The position numbers were made by a program, and so were the translations under genes. From Pardosa pseudoannulata (Eukaryota > Arthropoda > Arachnida > Araneae > Lycosidae), in the NCBI GenBank assembly GCA_032207245.1, contig CM063505.1, forward strand, positions 178,623,217 to 178,687,216: a stretch of 64,000 nucleotides of DNA, given 5' to 3'. The notes below the pieces were generated by a model. It made no database searches and was not told the DNA's origin. It saw nothing but the letters and a program-made list of their open reading frames with translations. Below are positions 11,410 to 22,151 of the stretch, one piece after another; position 1 is the stretch's first letter, and each line of letters opens with the position of its first letter.

Positions 11410-12461
11410 CGTGGAACTTTACATAAAGACTGGGGGACAACATCTCTCGCGCCCTCGGCCACGAGCTTTAAGCCATACGTGTCTTCTGGGTAGTGCTAAA
11501 TGAGAGACAACCTCAGGGGCATGGCTCCTTTAGGTATATACGGGTGTCACGAGCCCAGGGTTCACCTGAGTGATATTTTTCTAGTGTCTTCCCTGGTAGT
11601 CTCGAACTTGCCTCTGTAGTGCTTGTTCCTTACTGGGGTTAACCACATTAATTCTCGAGCCAAAGAGGACCTGTCGTAGGTCAGCTGCAGCTTTATAGCT
11701 GTCGTGGTTGCGGTCGTGGCGACTGGTCTTCAGTAATAGCTGCTGTATGGGCGAAAAGTCTGGGTCAGCTCAGGACAGTACCTTACATAAAGTCTAAAGA
11801 GAGACATCTTTCTCCGACAAGAGCAGAGTAATTAATGATACATGAAAACAATTTCCTGTTGCAAAGTTGGCCCCACATGGAGAGATGACTTGGCGATATT
11901 CCCATGAGAGAGCAGCTTAGTCAGCGATATTAACCGTCGGAAAGAAATTTAGATCATTGGAAAAGTGGACCATTTTATTGAGGCAAGTGGAAAATGTGGC
12001 TAGTGGACAGAAAATTATCATTTATTTCAGAGTTATCTTAGGGAGACTGGTTTGAAAGAATTTAAGCAGCTAACACTAATTTTAATTCTGAGGTTTTGTG
12101 AATGGGAAAATAGATATGACAGAATGAGTATGGGGAAAAAAGAATCTTAGATAGGTATTTCAAGTGTAATAATTTCGATATATTTTATGTATACCCAGAT
12201 TGAAGATAGGATCGAAGCAGCTAATTATTATTTACTAGTTGAGTTTTAATGTTTTCAATTTTTTTAAATTTGTACTACATTTTAAAAGTGTTTAGTGAAG
12301 AGAGATAGCATCACGGTTTTGTAAGATTTTATAAGATCTCACATATCTCACCCATTTTCCTAATTTTATTAAGTATCCAAAAAATGTATATTCAGTTAAA
12401 ACAGACACTTATGCGCCAAGACTCCATCAAAAAGTATAGAACTCCTTCAAGTTATAAGGTC
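11410..12461. other. unassigned, GC-richer first 370 bp
   Basis: 11410-11780 is clearly richer in G+C than its surroundings and may be the 5' region of the Jockey-like relic, on the minus strand. I see no intact frame in it. From 11780 to 12461 I see nothing recognisable. Confidence 0.4.
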
Positions 12462-12643
12462 GAATGACGGCCGAAAGTTTAGGATGCTGATCTTCGGTAT
12501 CGGCGTTCGTGGGTTCGAATCACACTATAGCGTGAATGTTTGTAACCGTTCGGAATCAGCTTTAAACTGTAGATCTCGGTCTCATTAGCCCTCATGTTAC
12601 AATAAAGGTAGACCCTAGTGATCCAAACTAAACCAAACCTTAA
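12462..12643 (+). repeat. tRNA-derived SINE (family 1), diverged
   Basis: It has the full architecture of the family: tRNA-like head with B box GGTTCGAATC, body GTAACCGTTCGGAATC, CGGTCTCATTAGCCCTCATG, and 3' end GATCCAAACTAAACCAAACC. About one base in six differs from the best copies, so this is an older insertion. Confidence 0.9.
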
Positions 12644-13239
12644 GCTTATACGTTCTTATCTGACATCTTATCTCGCATATAAGTAAACAAGTTATTTATT
12701 GCTTATTTATTTAACACTATTTATTTCCTTAGTTACTTTCCAGAAATTTCGTAGAAGAATTTAGTCTTTCAATTCATCCATTTAGGACTCTCTTTTCAGT
12801 TTCCGAAGCATTAGAGAATGTTGTAAAATGTTATGAGCGAAGCACGTTTCTGCGCCGATGGCTTTTGCAACAGCGGTGAATGAAACGACAGACAAAGAAA
12901 GGAAATTAATAGGATTCTACAGAGCGTTCGAAAATGTTACGAAATAGCTTTAAATTTACCCGACCGACGGTCAAAAATAACAGTAATGGGTCTGGAGTAC
13001 ACAAGATAACTTATTTCCAAACGAAATATTAATTCAGAAAGAGAACATACATGTCTAAAACTTTCCTACATCAGACACTTTTATCAACATAAGATCTTAA
13101 TTGCCAAATGAACAAAACGAAAGGTTTTCTTAAAAATTTAATGAAATGTAATAGGAAGATGTTAAAAAGAAATATGACTTGGACAGCTGTTAAAGTGATT
13201 AATAATATTGCATTTCTAAATTGAGAAGATTACTGCCTT
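12644..13239. other. unassigned DNA
   Basis: No feature recognised. Confidence 0.5.
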
Positions 13240-13668
13240 GTAGTCTGTATCTATATGGTTGTATAAAAGCTATTTAAGACTGTCATTGCACCTCAGATAT
13301 GTTATTGAAAAATTAATACAGTTTTTTTCGATTCAAAATAACATTTATTTCTATTAAGAGCATATAATTATTTTGAAAGTCTCTAAGAATAATAATAAGG
13401 GGAGCCTGTTGAGGTTCAAGCTTCAAAGTTCACCACCTTGAACGTATTTTTGAGTCTACGTCATCTATATGGTCGTATAAGAGTTATTTAAGACTGTCAT
13501 TGCACCTCAGATATGTTATTGAAAAATTAATACAGTTTTTTTCGATTCAAAATAACATTTATTTCTATTAAGAGCATATAATTATTTTGAAAGTCTCTAA
13601 GAATAATAATAAGGGGAGCCTGTTGAGGTTCAAGCTTCAACAACTTGAACCTATTTTTGAAATTTTAT
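13240..13668 (+). repeat. 214-bp tandem duplication
   Basis: Two direct copies are offset by 214 bp (CTATATGG at 13251 and 13465; TGTTGAGG at 13407 and 13621). The central 150 bp appears nearly identical, so the duplication is recent. It has no coding potential and lies just upstream of the transposon at 13785. Confidence 0.92.
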
Positions 13669-13953
13669 TGCGTTATTCTTCCTTTACACAAAAGAACAAA
13701 CTATCTGATGCACTATTTTGATGCTATAGCTTGTTAATGACTTTCTGCCAATTTGTCAAAGATTACATATTAAGTTCTTTTATACAGGGTGTCTCATATT
13801 GAATGGGATAAAAAGAATAGCGCAGTGTGACTGCCGTAATGGATTTATTCAGCCGAAACAAATTTATTCTACAACTACAATGATACAAGTTTTTTAGTAA
13901 CAGGGAAAAATTATCGAATGACGAACTCGCCGCTAGAGGCGCTGTTAAACAAA

Positions 13954-14135
13954 ATGTCGTCCAGGCAGGAAAAAGCGTACTGAGTTTTCGAATATGACAA
14001 AACCTCCTTGGTAACTGTTGTGCAAAGACATTTTCGCACGAAATTTGGTAAAGAACCACCGCATCGGCATAATATAAGCAGGTGGGTGCATCCACTTCCT
14101 TAGGACTGTAACGTATCCGGTGCCTGTTTCAGGTG
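13954..14135 (+). pseudogene. transposase N-terminal fragment
   Basis: About 60 codons of a DUF4817-like DNA-binding domain (MSSRQEKAY, stop, VFEYDKTSLVTVVQRHFRTKFGKEPP, then ISRWVHPLP). An in-frame stop follows residue 9 and the frame degenerates near 14100. In family members this domain recognises the transposon ends. The catalytic domain does not follow in frame. Confidence 0.65.
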
Positions 14136-14154
14136 ACACGAGGTAGAATCAGGT

Positions 14155-14900
14155 GTATCTTGAATAATGAATTTATTTACACTTTTTAAGACTATATACA
14201 TCATTTCACCACTATAAAAACAATTTCTAATCACAGGTAAGTGATTAGTACACATAGGCCTGAGTAGAGACGGGTACCTAAACTAAATTCAGTCTCTGCC
14301 GAAATATGGGTGATTAGACGGAAGAATAATTCCTAGCTCTCTCGAAAGTTCTCTGAAGTATAGGTAGGAGATCTGAGCACAGTTAGTTCTGAAGAACTGC
14401 AAACAATCCTGAAGAGAATTATATTAGAAAAGGAAAGACACCCAAAGCACAGGGTATAGCTTCAATCTCAGCAAGAGATATATCCCAAGACGGGATTTCG
14501 CTAAATAAAACTCTCCGATGGAGAGATTGGTCGAGGCGACCTCCGAGTTAGCCGATGCGGGCTACTCCTTAAAGAAAAGATCCCAAGGTGGGATTATAGA
14601 AAAAAAAAAACTCTCCGGTAGAGAGATTGGAATTAGCTGGTTGCTAGCTAACTAACTTCTCTAAAAAAAAAAAACAAATTTTCTCTCGTCTCTTTCTAGG
14701 GGAGGGGCCTCACCCACAATTTCATTATTGGGTCACCTAGCGATGACCTCACCTTCGACCAACGGGATTGATCCTGATTAAACCACCATCGGCCGCAAAG
14801 CCAGGGTTCCTGGAATTCTTAGCGGCTACATCTGAGTAGAGGCAAATCCTTTGTCGTTCCCGCGATCATTTTTTCGGCCGTGTCGTCTGGCGTATTGTTC
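14155..14900. other. interior insert with duplicated double hairpins
   Basis: This stretch does not continue the transposase. It holds two similar units, at about 14488-14548 and 14578-14640. Each has an ATCCC...GGGAT hairpin followed some 15 bp later by a CTCTCC...GGAGAG (or CTCTCCGG...GAGAG) hairpin and GATTGG. It may be an inserted retroelement piece; the minus strand has AAATAAATTC at its left edge. No coding frame is visible. Confidence 0.4.
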
Positions 14901-15273
14901 CTTTACTATAGAGCACAGCAGTGTAGACATCGTGATGCCGGGGAAAACAATCCTTTTGTAACCACACAAGTCCACCTCTCAAAGCAAAGTTCTTTGATGA
15001 CGATACACCTCTAAATCACGCCGTTACAGGACTTAGAGAAACTGAAGCAGCGGATAACTGCAGTGTTGAACTCCATCATATGCTATTACGAGTGTGGCAG
15101 GAGCTGGATTACCGTGTAGACATTTGTCGTGTCACCGGAAGGGCATATATTGAACACCTGTAGAAACTTGAATAAATGTAGTTTTGAGGTAAATTTGAAT
15201 TTTCTAAATATATTAATTACAACGTTCACAATTATGTTTTCTTTTTGTCCCATGCAATATGAAACATTCTGTA

Positions 15274-17261
15274 TTTCTAAACTCTTAACAATTGAAATTT
15301 ATTTAGGACCAAGATACAACACCACGATGTACCTTCAACTTATTTTATTAAATTTTTAACTAAGAAATACATATGCACTTGTTTCTAATCTAACAGTTAA
15401 TAAGGACATTTAAAAAATTAGACTTAGTTGCAAGAAAATAATTTTATTGCAATACGAAAAAATTGTCATATTCGATGATTTTATGCCATATGCACTCTGA
15501 GGCGTGATGTTTATCAGTTGGAATCCATACAAAAGAAATTAAAGTTAAATTCTAATTTTTGAACAAATAATTTGTTTTAATTTTTTATATGGAAGCTGTT
15601 TTATCTTGGGTCTAAGGTGAGGTAAAACAGAGAAGGCGGTCCGAGGTACAACGGGTAGACTATCCAATCATTTCATATTTAAACTTATCTGCAGGTAATT
15701 CTGTGTAAAAATAATGTTACGTTGGCTTAGTGTCTGAGAAAGAAGAAATAAATACTCATTAATAAACACATGGACAAATATGTCTTGATTAAAGGATCTT
15801 TTACAATTTAATAAATGCCTAAGGTATACAACTGTAATCAACTTATCCTTTGTAGATATCGAATACTGCTCTCGAGTCGGAGCCGGCTCTAGAAAACAGT
15901 ATGGCGATGATATTTCTCACAAGCTCTATCCCTCAAGCCTCGGATGACAGCAGCGTCCACCTTCTACTCCCCTCTCGTCACAACCTGTGCTCTAAAAAAA
16001 TCAGATCAATCTGCCCCGCGGAGAAAAAACAGGGTCCACTCCCGAACGGAGGGGTCAGAAAAAGTCAAACCAACGGGCTCTTTTATTGGTTGGGAGAAGT
16101 CCGCAGATTTTTTTCTAGTTCAAACCGGTCCTGTTCTGGTATGTCTTTGACGATGACTTACGAGAAGAGGTAAAAAAAAGCTGAACCAAATGTAACTTAT
16201 TGTTACATACTGATATCACTGATGTAGGATTCATACATCTGTAAAAGTTACCTGATTTTTATTTCTGCACGTGATAAAGAACTTTAAAATAAAAAGCTTC
16301 ATTTTAACCTTTTTCTTACTTAAAGTGTACGAAATCAGCTATGCTTTTAAACCATGTAAAACCTAACGACAATGCGTGTCGGTTTTATTCGATAAACTAC
16401 TACAAAATAAAAATAAAACATTCTTTACATTTTATCTGGTGTTATTTTAAAATTTAAGATTCAGAAAACTGTAACCCGTAAGTGACAAATGATACTTGTT
16501 GAGCCATTTTGCAATTTTTTGTTACTCAGCGGAGGAAAGGAATAACTCAGAACTGAGCCAAATGCGATCTCACGGCCGATTAAGTTAATCGAAGAGGTTG
16601 AAAACAGATTTTATTAATATCATGCAAAACAAATGTTAAAAAACATTTTTCTTAAAAATGGAAATACCAATGCGGAAACTAAATGATTCAATTTTTTGAT
16701 GCATTGAAATTTTACTTGGAGGAAAAAAAGGAGAGAAAAAGAGATGAGGTGTGAAAATCGCTTTCTCAGCTATTTTAATTGAACTTCTAAGCTAACCAAC
16801 CAAAACTCATTCGTTATCCGAATGTGAAATATTTAATTACTTTGGGAAAATTTATGGAAGTCTTTAGATTTTTTTCCACTTTAAAAATAAAAAAAAAAGT
16901 TAATGGGATTCTTATTTTGAGACTAGAAGAACTGATAGTGACTTAGATACCCGTATAAATATATTTTTTATCATTTAAGTATAAAGTAAAGTCTATGACA
17001 TTTAGCATAAATTTAATAGTTTTCAAATATTTGCTTTAAGCTGTTAGAGTGATAGAAAATATTTATTATTATTATTATTTTTTTTAATTTTAGCAGAACT
17101 CTGTTCAAGATCGAGGTCTCAAAAGTTAATCTCGTATTTTTTTTTTTCAAATTTTCAGTTTTTTAAATTAAGAGAAATAATAGACTCACTCCAATTTACT
17201 GTTTAAAGTCAATTCCGATTTACTTATAACATCCATGTGTTGGAACTCTTGTGTTTTTTGG
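15274..17261. other. unassigned DNA with a GC-rich patch
   Basis: Mostly AT-rich. 15870-16175 is GC-richer and contains overlapping open frames (90 and 68 codons) without any domain I recognise and with no splice context that convinces me. Nothing else is recognised. Confidence 0.4.
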
Positions 17262-17274
17262 CCACTAGAGGGCG
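17262..17274 (+). promoter_or_regulatory. CTCF-consensus-like site
   Basis: CCACTAGAGGGCG agrees with the CCASYAGRKGGC core known for CTCF, an insulator protein with arthropod orthologues. A 13-bp match can occur by chance in 64 kb, and related motifs occur in transposon ends here, so function is not shown. Confidence 0.2.
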
Positions 17275-17632
17275 TACAGAAAAGTGTGTGTGTGGTACGT
17301 TGGCGATGACTATGACCTAGCTTTGTTTTGTTTGTGTACTATGTTTTATAGAAAATCAAATGGAGAAAGACGTTGCTGTCTCGTTACTCTGTTGTCTGAC
17401 ACGTCTGACATTAACCCTTAATTTGAGAAGATGTTTTTTCAAATATTTTTTAATTTCCGTTATTTTCCCATGCCTGTATAGACATTAGGATTTCTGTAAA
17501 ATAAACATAAAAAAATATATCATTTTCATTTTTGAGATAATTAATGTCCGCTGTGGCGAACACTGACAATTAAGTTCTTTATAAATATACATGTCCGGTG
17601 TAGCTGCCAGACTTAGCCAAATTAAGGGTTTA

Positions 17633-17767
17633 GAGCCGGTTTCACCAAAGTCGATTAAAGATTAACCGCGATTAAACCATGGTCCCAACCAATGGTAGGA
17701 CGCAGTTCTCCGTTTAAACAGAGATTAATCACGGTTAGCCGTTAAACGACTTTGATGAGACCGGCCC
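17633..17767. mobile_element. MITE with TTA target duplication, copy 1
   Basis: A 135-bp element flanked by TTA (17630-17632 and 17768-17770). The ends are long inverted repeats: GAGCCGGTTTCACCAAAGTC on the left against GGGCCGGTCTCATCAAAGTC on the right, continuing through GGCTAACCGTGATTAA-like sequence, so most of the element folds on itself. It has no coding capacity. The 3-bp TTA target and GGSCCGGT-like ends fit PIF/Harbinger-mobilised MITEs; the superfamily is inferred. A second copy is at 62542. Confidence 0.85.
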
Positions 17768-17770
17768 TTA

Positions 17771-18161
17771 GTCATTTTAGCGAATGTTTGCGAATAATAT
17801 AGCGAAATCAGAACTCTTTTTGCAGTCTAATCACCATGCATTAGGTAGTATTTTAGTCCGAAGACTCAAATATAATCAAAGAAGCACTCTACCCATTTGG
17901 ACATAGTTTACCATCATACTCATTTGTGACTTCTTGTTTAGGAAATGAAAATAAAATTTAAAATAACTTTTCAACAAACTGTTATCTTTAGTGGCACACT
18001 GTTGTACATCTAGGCCTCAAGTGTAAATAATATAATATTCAAAAGTTGATACCTCAAATTTTTTAAGGAAAATAAATACGGATTAAATCATTGTTTTTCT
18101 TTCTTTACAAAAAATGCTTTAATATATTAATTTCAGCAAAGTAAATTTCCCTTTTTCGTTT
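17771..18161. other. unassigned DNA
   Basis: No feature recognised between the MITE and the hAT element. Confidence 0.5.
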
Positions 18162-18169
18162 ACATAGTA

Positions 18170-19082
18170 CAGGGGTGGCCAAGCTGCTTGATATTTCGAG
18201 TCATTTTTCAAAATTTGAAATATTTCTCGAGTCGCAATTAAATACGTATTTAAAAAATTTGAAAAAGAAGTATTATTTTTTTTTACAGAAATTATATTTA
18301 TTGAATGTCATTTAGAAGTTCTTCGTCCTTTAATTTTTCAAGGAAATTTTTGAATTGTCGATGATTTTTTGCATTGGTGCGAATGTAATTTACAATGTGT
18401 TACACTGTTTTCATAACATCAGGATATTTTAAATATTTTGTAACGAGATGTTCTCGGTGAATTATGCAGTGAATCGATATGAATTGTGGAATTTGAGAAT
18501 CATCTCTTAAAAGGACAATAAGACCAATTTTTTTACCCAACATTGCCGGAGCTCCATCAGTTGTAATAATTTTTTAAAATATAATAACACAATAATGAAA
18601 AGGGAACTCGGGTACATTTATCTAGAGCCACAAATAATTCTTCAAAGAACCACCCCTGGCCACCCCTGATATATATCATGAATAAATTCATGACGTAAAA
18701 CAGTAAAACTTGTAAAGGTTTGAAATTTTACTAATAAAAATACAGTTGTATATTTGAAAGTACAAGAAATATCCCAAAGCATTTTCATACATAAGGTTTT
18801 TATAAAAACTTTTTTACGATTATGCTCTTTTATAATTCTTTTAAAGTTTTGAAATCAGAGTTTTAAACAAAATTTCTCATATCTCGCAATAAAAGTTAGT
18901 TAATACAATTCGTAACCATAAAAAAAATAAATAGATCGATTTTTTTTATCCAGCATTGCCGGAGCTTCATCAGTTGTAATAATTTTTAAAAATATAATAA
19001 CACAAAAATGAAAAGGGAAATCGGGTACATATATCGAGAGCCACAAATAATCCTTTAAAGAGCCGCAGATTGGCAACCCCTG
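18170..19082 (-). mobile_element. hAT element with two right ends
   Basis: Perfect 8-bp target duplications ACATAGTA stand at 18162-18169 and 19083-19090. The left end is CAGGGGTGGCCAAGCTG. There are two right ends: GGCCACCCCTG closing at 18668 and GGCAACCCCTG closing at 19082. About 145 bp before each right end is shared by both (GCCGGAGCTCCATCAGTTGT versus GCCGGAGCTTCATCAGTTGT). The external duplication is paired with the second right end, so the whole 913-bp unit moved as one, or an internal duplication arose later. 18680-18930 between the two ends is unique and non-coding. Confidence 0.85.
18290..18575 (-). pseudogene. hAT transposase fragment (ZBED/Charlie-like)
   Basis: Minus-strand translation gives PMLGKKIGLIVLLRDDSQIP, then HCIIHREHLVTKYLKYPDVM, a stop, HIVNYIRTNAKNHRQFKNFL and EKLKDEELLNDI. 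This is the conserved core stretch of hAT transposases of the ZBED5/GTF2IRD2 (Charlie) type (TDGAPAM-G...HCIIHRE...VVNFIR...NHR-F). An in-frame stop and missing ends show it is dead. A second copy of the TTDEAPAML part lies at 18940-18970 in the duplicated right end. Confidence 0.75.
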
Positions 19083-19090
19083 ACATAGTA

Positions 19091-19589
19091 TATAGTGAAA
19101 ATATTGTAATCGTTCAAAAATTCGACCGAGAGGTTTCGATTGTTGACGTTTTAGACCTCCATCAGTCCGAAATATCATTTAAAATATATGTGTGGTTGTG
19201 TGTGTGTATGCAAACATGATAACTCGAACAATTTTAAAACCAAATTTCAAATACCCACATTATAGGAAAATGGTAGTTTTTTGATCAACTATTTTGTTAT
19301 TTCCAGCAACCGGAAAAAGTTGTTTATCTGCAACCTGCCTCCACTTTACCGGTTATTCCCCGTCGTGATTCCCGGTTAATGTGCAGTTTATTTAAATTCA
19401 TAAAATAAAGTGTTAGCTAAAAGACATTATTTGTGTGATAATGTTTACAGATTTTCTAAAAGTAATAACAAAAAAGTGGCAAGAATTATTACTCTTCATT
19501 TACAAGAAAGTCGAGAGAAGGCTACTTCCGATTTTTTCCAAATGTATATGCATTTGCGTACCTCTCTCCATTTAAACTTCTTATGAATT
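19091..19589. other. unassigned DNA
   Basis: No feature recognised beyond a short GTGTGTGTGTG-like run near 19195. Confidence 0.5.
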
Positions 19590-19760
19590 GGTTAAATTTG
19601 ATTTGGAATACTACGGTCAACTTCTTTTGCAACGCCATGGTTAATATAATCTGGAATCATTGCCTAAAGCCGATACCGAAAAGCTACGAACATCCATGGC
19701 AGCAGTGTAATTCAAACCCATGAATTACGGTATCAGAGGACGGCAATAAATCTCTAATGA
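19590..19760 (-). repeat. tRNA-derived SINE (family 1), old copy
   Basis: The inverse family order is recognisable: TTTGGAATACTACGGTCAAC, TTGCAACGCCATGG, CCTAAAGCCGATACCGAA, CTACGAACATCCATGGCAGC and AACCCATGAATTACGGTATC. It is heavily diverged and the tRNA-like head is eroded. Confidence 0.8.
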
Positions 19761-20436
19761 CACTCCTTAAATTTTTACTTAATAGGATCGTGTAATTTTT
19801 TTCTTAATCTAAACTACCATTTTAAATATAACAATTTATAAAATATTTTTCTCTTTGACGTTAATATAAGAAGTGATAAAAAGAGTTAAGTTAATTGGTA
19901 TTTAACTTAACTATGGTGCTATTACAAAGAAATCGATTTTTAAAATGTAAAGCTAATAGCTGAAAATGTCGATTGTGTCAGTATTGTAGTCGATGATTGA
20001 TGGTTTAATTTTTTTCTAACTCAGCTGGAAATGCATAAATATATATTTATGTTAAATACGACTGGGAAGCTGCTGCTCATTTAACACCATCCGAAGAAAA
20101 CGTGTAGCTTAAGGTATACTAAGAACGCACTCATTGCCCCCGTGGTCCTCGTAATTTAGAAGCAGGGATAAAAGAGAAGACCCCAGGCTTGGACTGCCAC
20201 CTCTAGAGATATCGTTTGAGAACTTGAGGCCATTGCGACCAAGAGTTTATTTTAGGTACCATAGTCGCCAGTAATGAACACGCCAGATCATAGGCGAGCT
20301 TCAATACCGTTGTCCACCGGTTGTTGAGACGCCTTTACTGATTGAATTATCGCGACTCTGGTTTAAATCTCCTTAAGCCTGTTATCACGCCGCGCTGTCT
20401 CTATATCCGGTAGTCTGTTACACCCTAGCCGTTTTG
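19761..20436. other. unassigned DNA
   Basis: No gene recognised. 20100-20436 is GC-richer and may belong to the neighbouring LTR-like repeat, but it has no counterpart next to copy 1. Confidence 0.4.
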
Positions 20437-20935
20437 GATATGACTTCGCATGGGACTGGTACAATGAAGCAGGCATGGAGACGAAATGACCAGAGCCGTA
20501 GATGATTAAAAACTTAACAACGGTTCATTTATTTAACAAAAAGGAAACGTTTTAAATAAAAAAATCAACTCAATGCAGATGTAACCTATCATCCAGAGAG
20601 GAGATCACTCTAGATCAACCTGCTTTCTTAGAAGTTCAGCCGGGAGTTAGTTCTTCCCGTTTCCTTCTTTTCCAAACGGGAAACCTCGCTTTTAGGGAAG
20701 ATCTACCCCCCCCCTCTTTGACCCTTGTCCTTGGGGTAGCTGAAGTGCCCATGGCGCCTGGCCGACTCGATCAAAGCAAAATTCCTTTTCTCTGTCGGTG
20801 CGTTGACAAACGACACGCTTGACACCTCCGTACTCCAAGAAAACCATTACGGGGACAATACTGTCATTTTCAATTGTTAAAATGAACAAAAGTTCTCTTG
20901 ATCACCAACAGAGACGGACGCCACTCTTACAAACC
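20437..20935 (-). repeat. LTR-like dispersed repeat, copy 2
   Basis: Second copy of the 10105 repeat, same orientation and block order. It keeps ATGACTTCGCATGGGACTGG, GAGGAGATCACTCTAGATCA, CTGTCGGTGCGTTGACAAAC and AACAGAGACGGACGC. A C-run of about nine occurs near 20706. On the minus strand AAATAAATGAACCG supplies an AATAAA near the far end. About 10 kb separates the copies, but the intervening sequence is not a retroelement interior, so these are probably independent insertions. Confidence 0.5.
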
Positions 20936-21948
20936 TTTTGGTCGGTCGAGTGAGTGGGCATGCAGTTATGCAGTTTAAATATTGGTAGAGAAAAAGTGTA
21001 CAGATACCTTTTAAATCCAATGTTTCACAACTATACCACTGGTTTAAGATGAAGAATGTAAAAATTATACGTAGTAAAATGAAAAATTAACTCTAAACGT
21101 TAGAAACAGTGAATTTTTTTCCCATAGTGTCCCTAGTATTTCATTATTTTTCTGATTGCGTACTAAGAAATTAATAGGGAAATAGTCGTTAAAGCGTTAT
21201 CAGTGTTCAATGACAAAACCCAATTAAAAATGATATCTAAGTAAAATGATAACTACTTTTTAAACTATGATGTGATCACACCTCATTAAAATTGAAAAAG
21301 ATACGCGGTTACTCAAAGAAAAAGGTTTTTTCTTTTTAAAGAAAAAAAAAATTCTGAAATGTCAGCACAAGGCAATCTGAAATAAGAACGAGGAAGTCTG
21401 CGAGGCAATTGTAGGAATTCCCTAATGATTCAGAATTTCGCTCTGTGCTATACGCTACGACACACCGTTGAAATGCAAAGATATATTTTCAACCTGAGAT
21501 GCGTTTGTATGAATGTCTTTCTTTTCCGTTTCTAGGGTTAATATGACGTATCAATTTCGTAAACTGTAAATATGATAGAAAACTTGCCTATCCTGATAAA
21601 TACAAACCAATATTTAATTTAAATCATAAGTGGGATGTGACAGAAATAGTTTTATCTGTCCATGGAATAAAAGAGCAATTTTAATATTTCGTTTCCCTAT
21701 CAAACAATGGAAAAAAAGAATAAGAAATCGTTATAAAAAACCTCATTGTAAAAAGAATACGAATAAAAATTTTAAAGTAAACAAATACACATTTACGACA
21801 TTGCGTATTTTACTGTTTCCAAATGAAATATAAATAAAAGAGCTACATATCAAGTGCAATATAACCTGTCGTTACGGTGTGTAAAAAAGTTCAATGTGGA
21901 ATATTTCGTATGTATGAAAGTAAACTTTCAGGTCCCTACTTTATAAGA
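20936..21948. other. unassigned AT-rich DNA
   Basis: No feature recognised. The 67-codon frame at 21630 is lysine-rich, AT-driven and without a domain. Confidence 0.5.
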
Positions 21949-22025
21949 TTTAATTTGGACCGCTACGGTCTACTATTTTGCTACTCAAGATCTATTTTAA
22001 ATGGAACCTACTGCTTAAAGTCTAC
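21949..22025 (-). repeat. old SINE (family 1), first part, split by Tc1
   Basis: Inverse SINE sequence: TTAATTTGGACCGCTACGGT, CTACTATTTTGCTA, then GGAACCTACTGCTTAAAGTC. It stops exactly at the TA where the Tc1 element begins. The remainder resumes after the right end of the element. Confidence 0.75.
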
Positions 22026-22151
22026 TACATTGTCTACCAATAAGTATTTGGACACCTATGCAAATAACAATATCTGCCTTCCTGAGGTACGTCACGGTCT
22101 CCGCCGGTATACATCGTGTAGGAAACAGCATCGGTATTAGTCGCATGCAAG

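Larger units (their letters stand above)
13785..15271 (+). mobile_element. Tc1/mariner-superfamily element with DUF4817-like head
   Basis: It is flanked by TA dinucleotides (13783-13784, 15272-15273). The ends are about 33 bp terminal inverted repeats that match with a few differences: CAGGGTGTCTCATATTGAAT on the left and CAGAATGTTTCATATTGCAT on the right, read inward. Inside, the ATG at 13954 opens MSSRQEKAY and continues to FRTKFGKEPPHRHNISRW, typical of the DUF4817 helix-turn-helix found at the N-terminus of many arthropod transposases. The C-terminus survives at 15040-15163 as ELDYRVDICRVTGRAYIEHL and a stop. The catalytic middle is missing or replaced by 14155-14900, which looks foreign. 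It is non-autonomous. Confidence 0.8.

Noticed and set aside
15901..16173. 90-codon plus-strand frame in a GC-richer patch
   Set aside because: No recognised domain, and an equally long alternative frame overlaps it. No splice or polyadenylation context.
10105..20935. One complete LTR retrotransposon bounded by the two LTR-like copies
   Set aside because: The 10 kb between them holds SINEs, hAT and Tc1-type elements and no gag-pol continuing from either copy. Independent insertions fit better.
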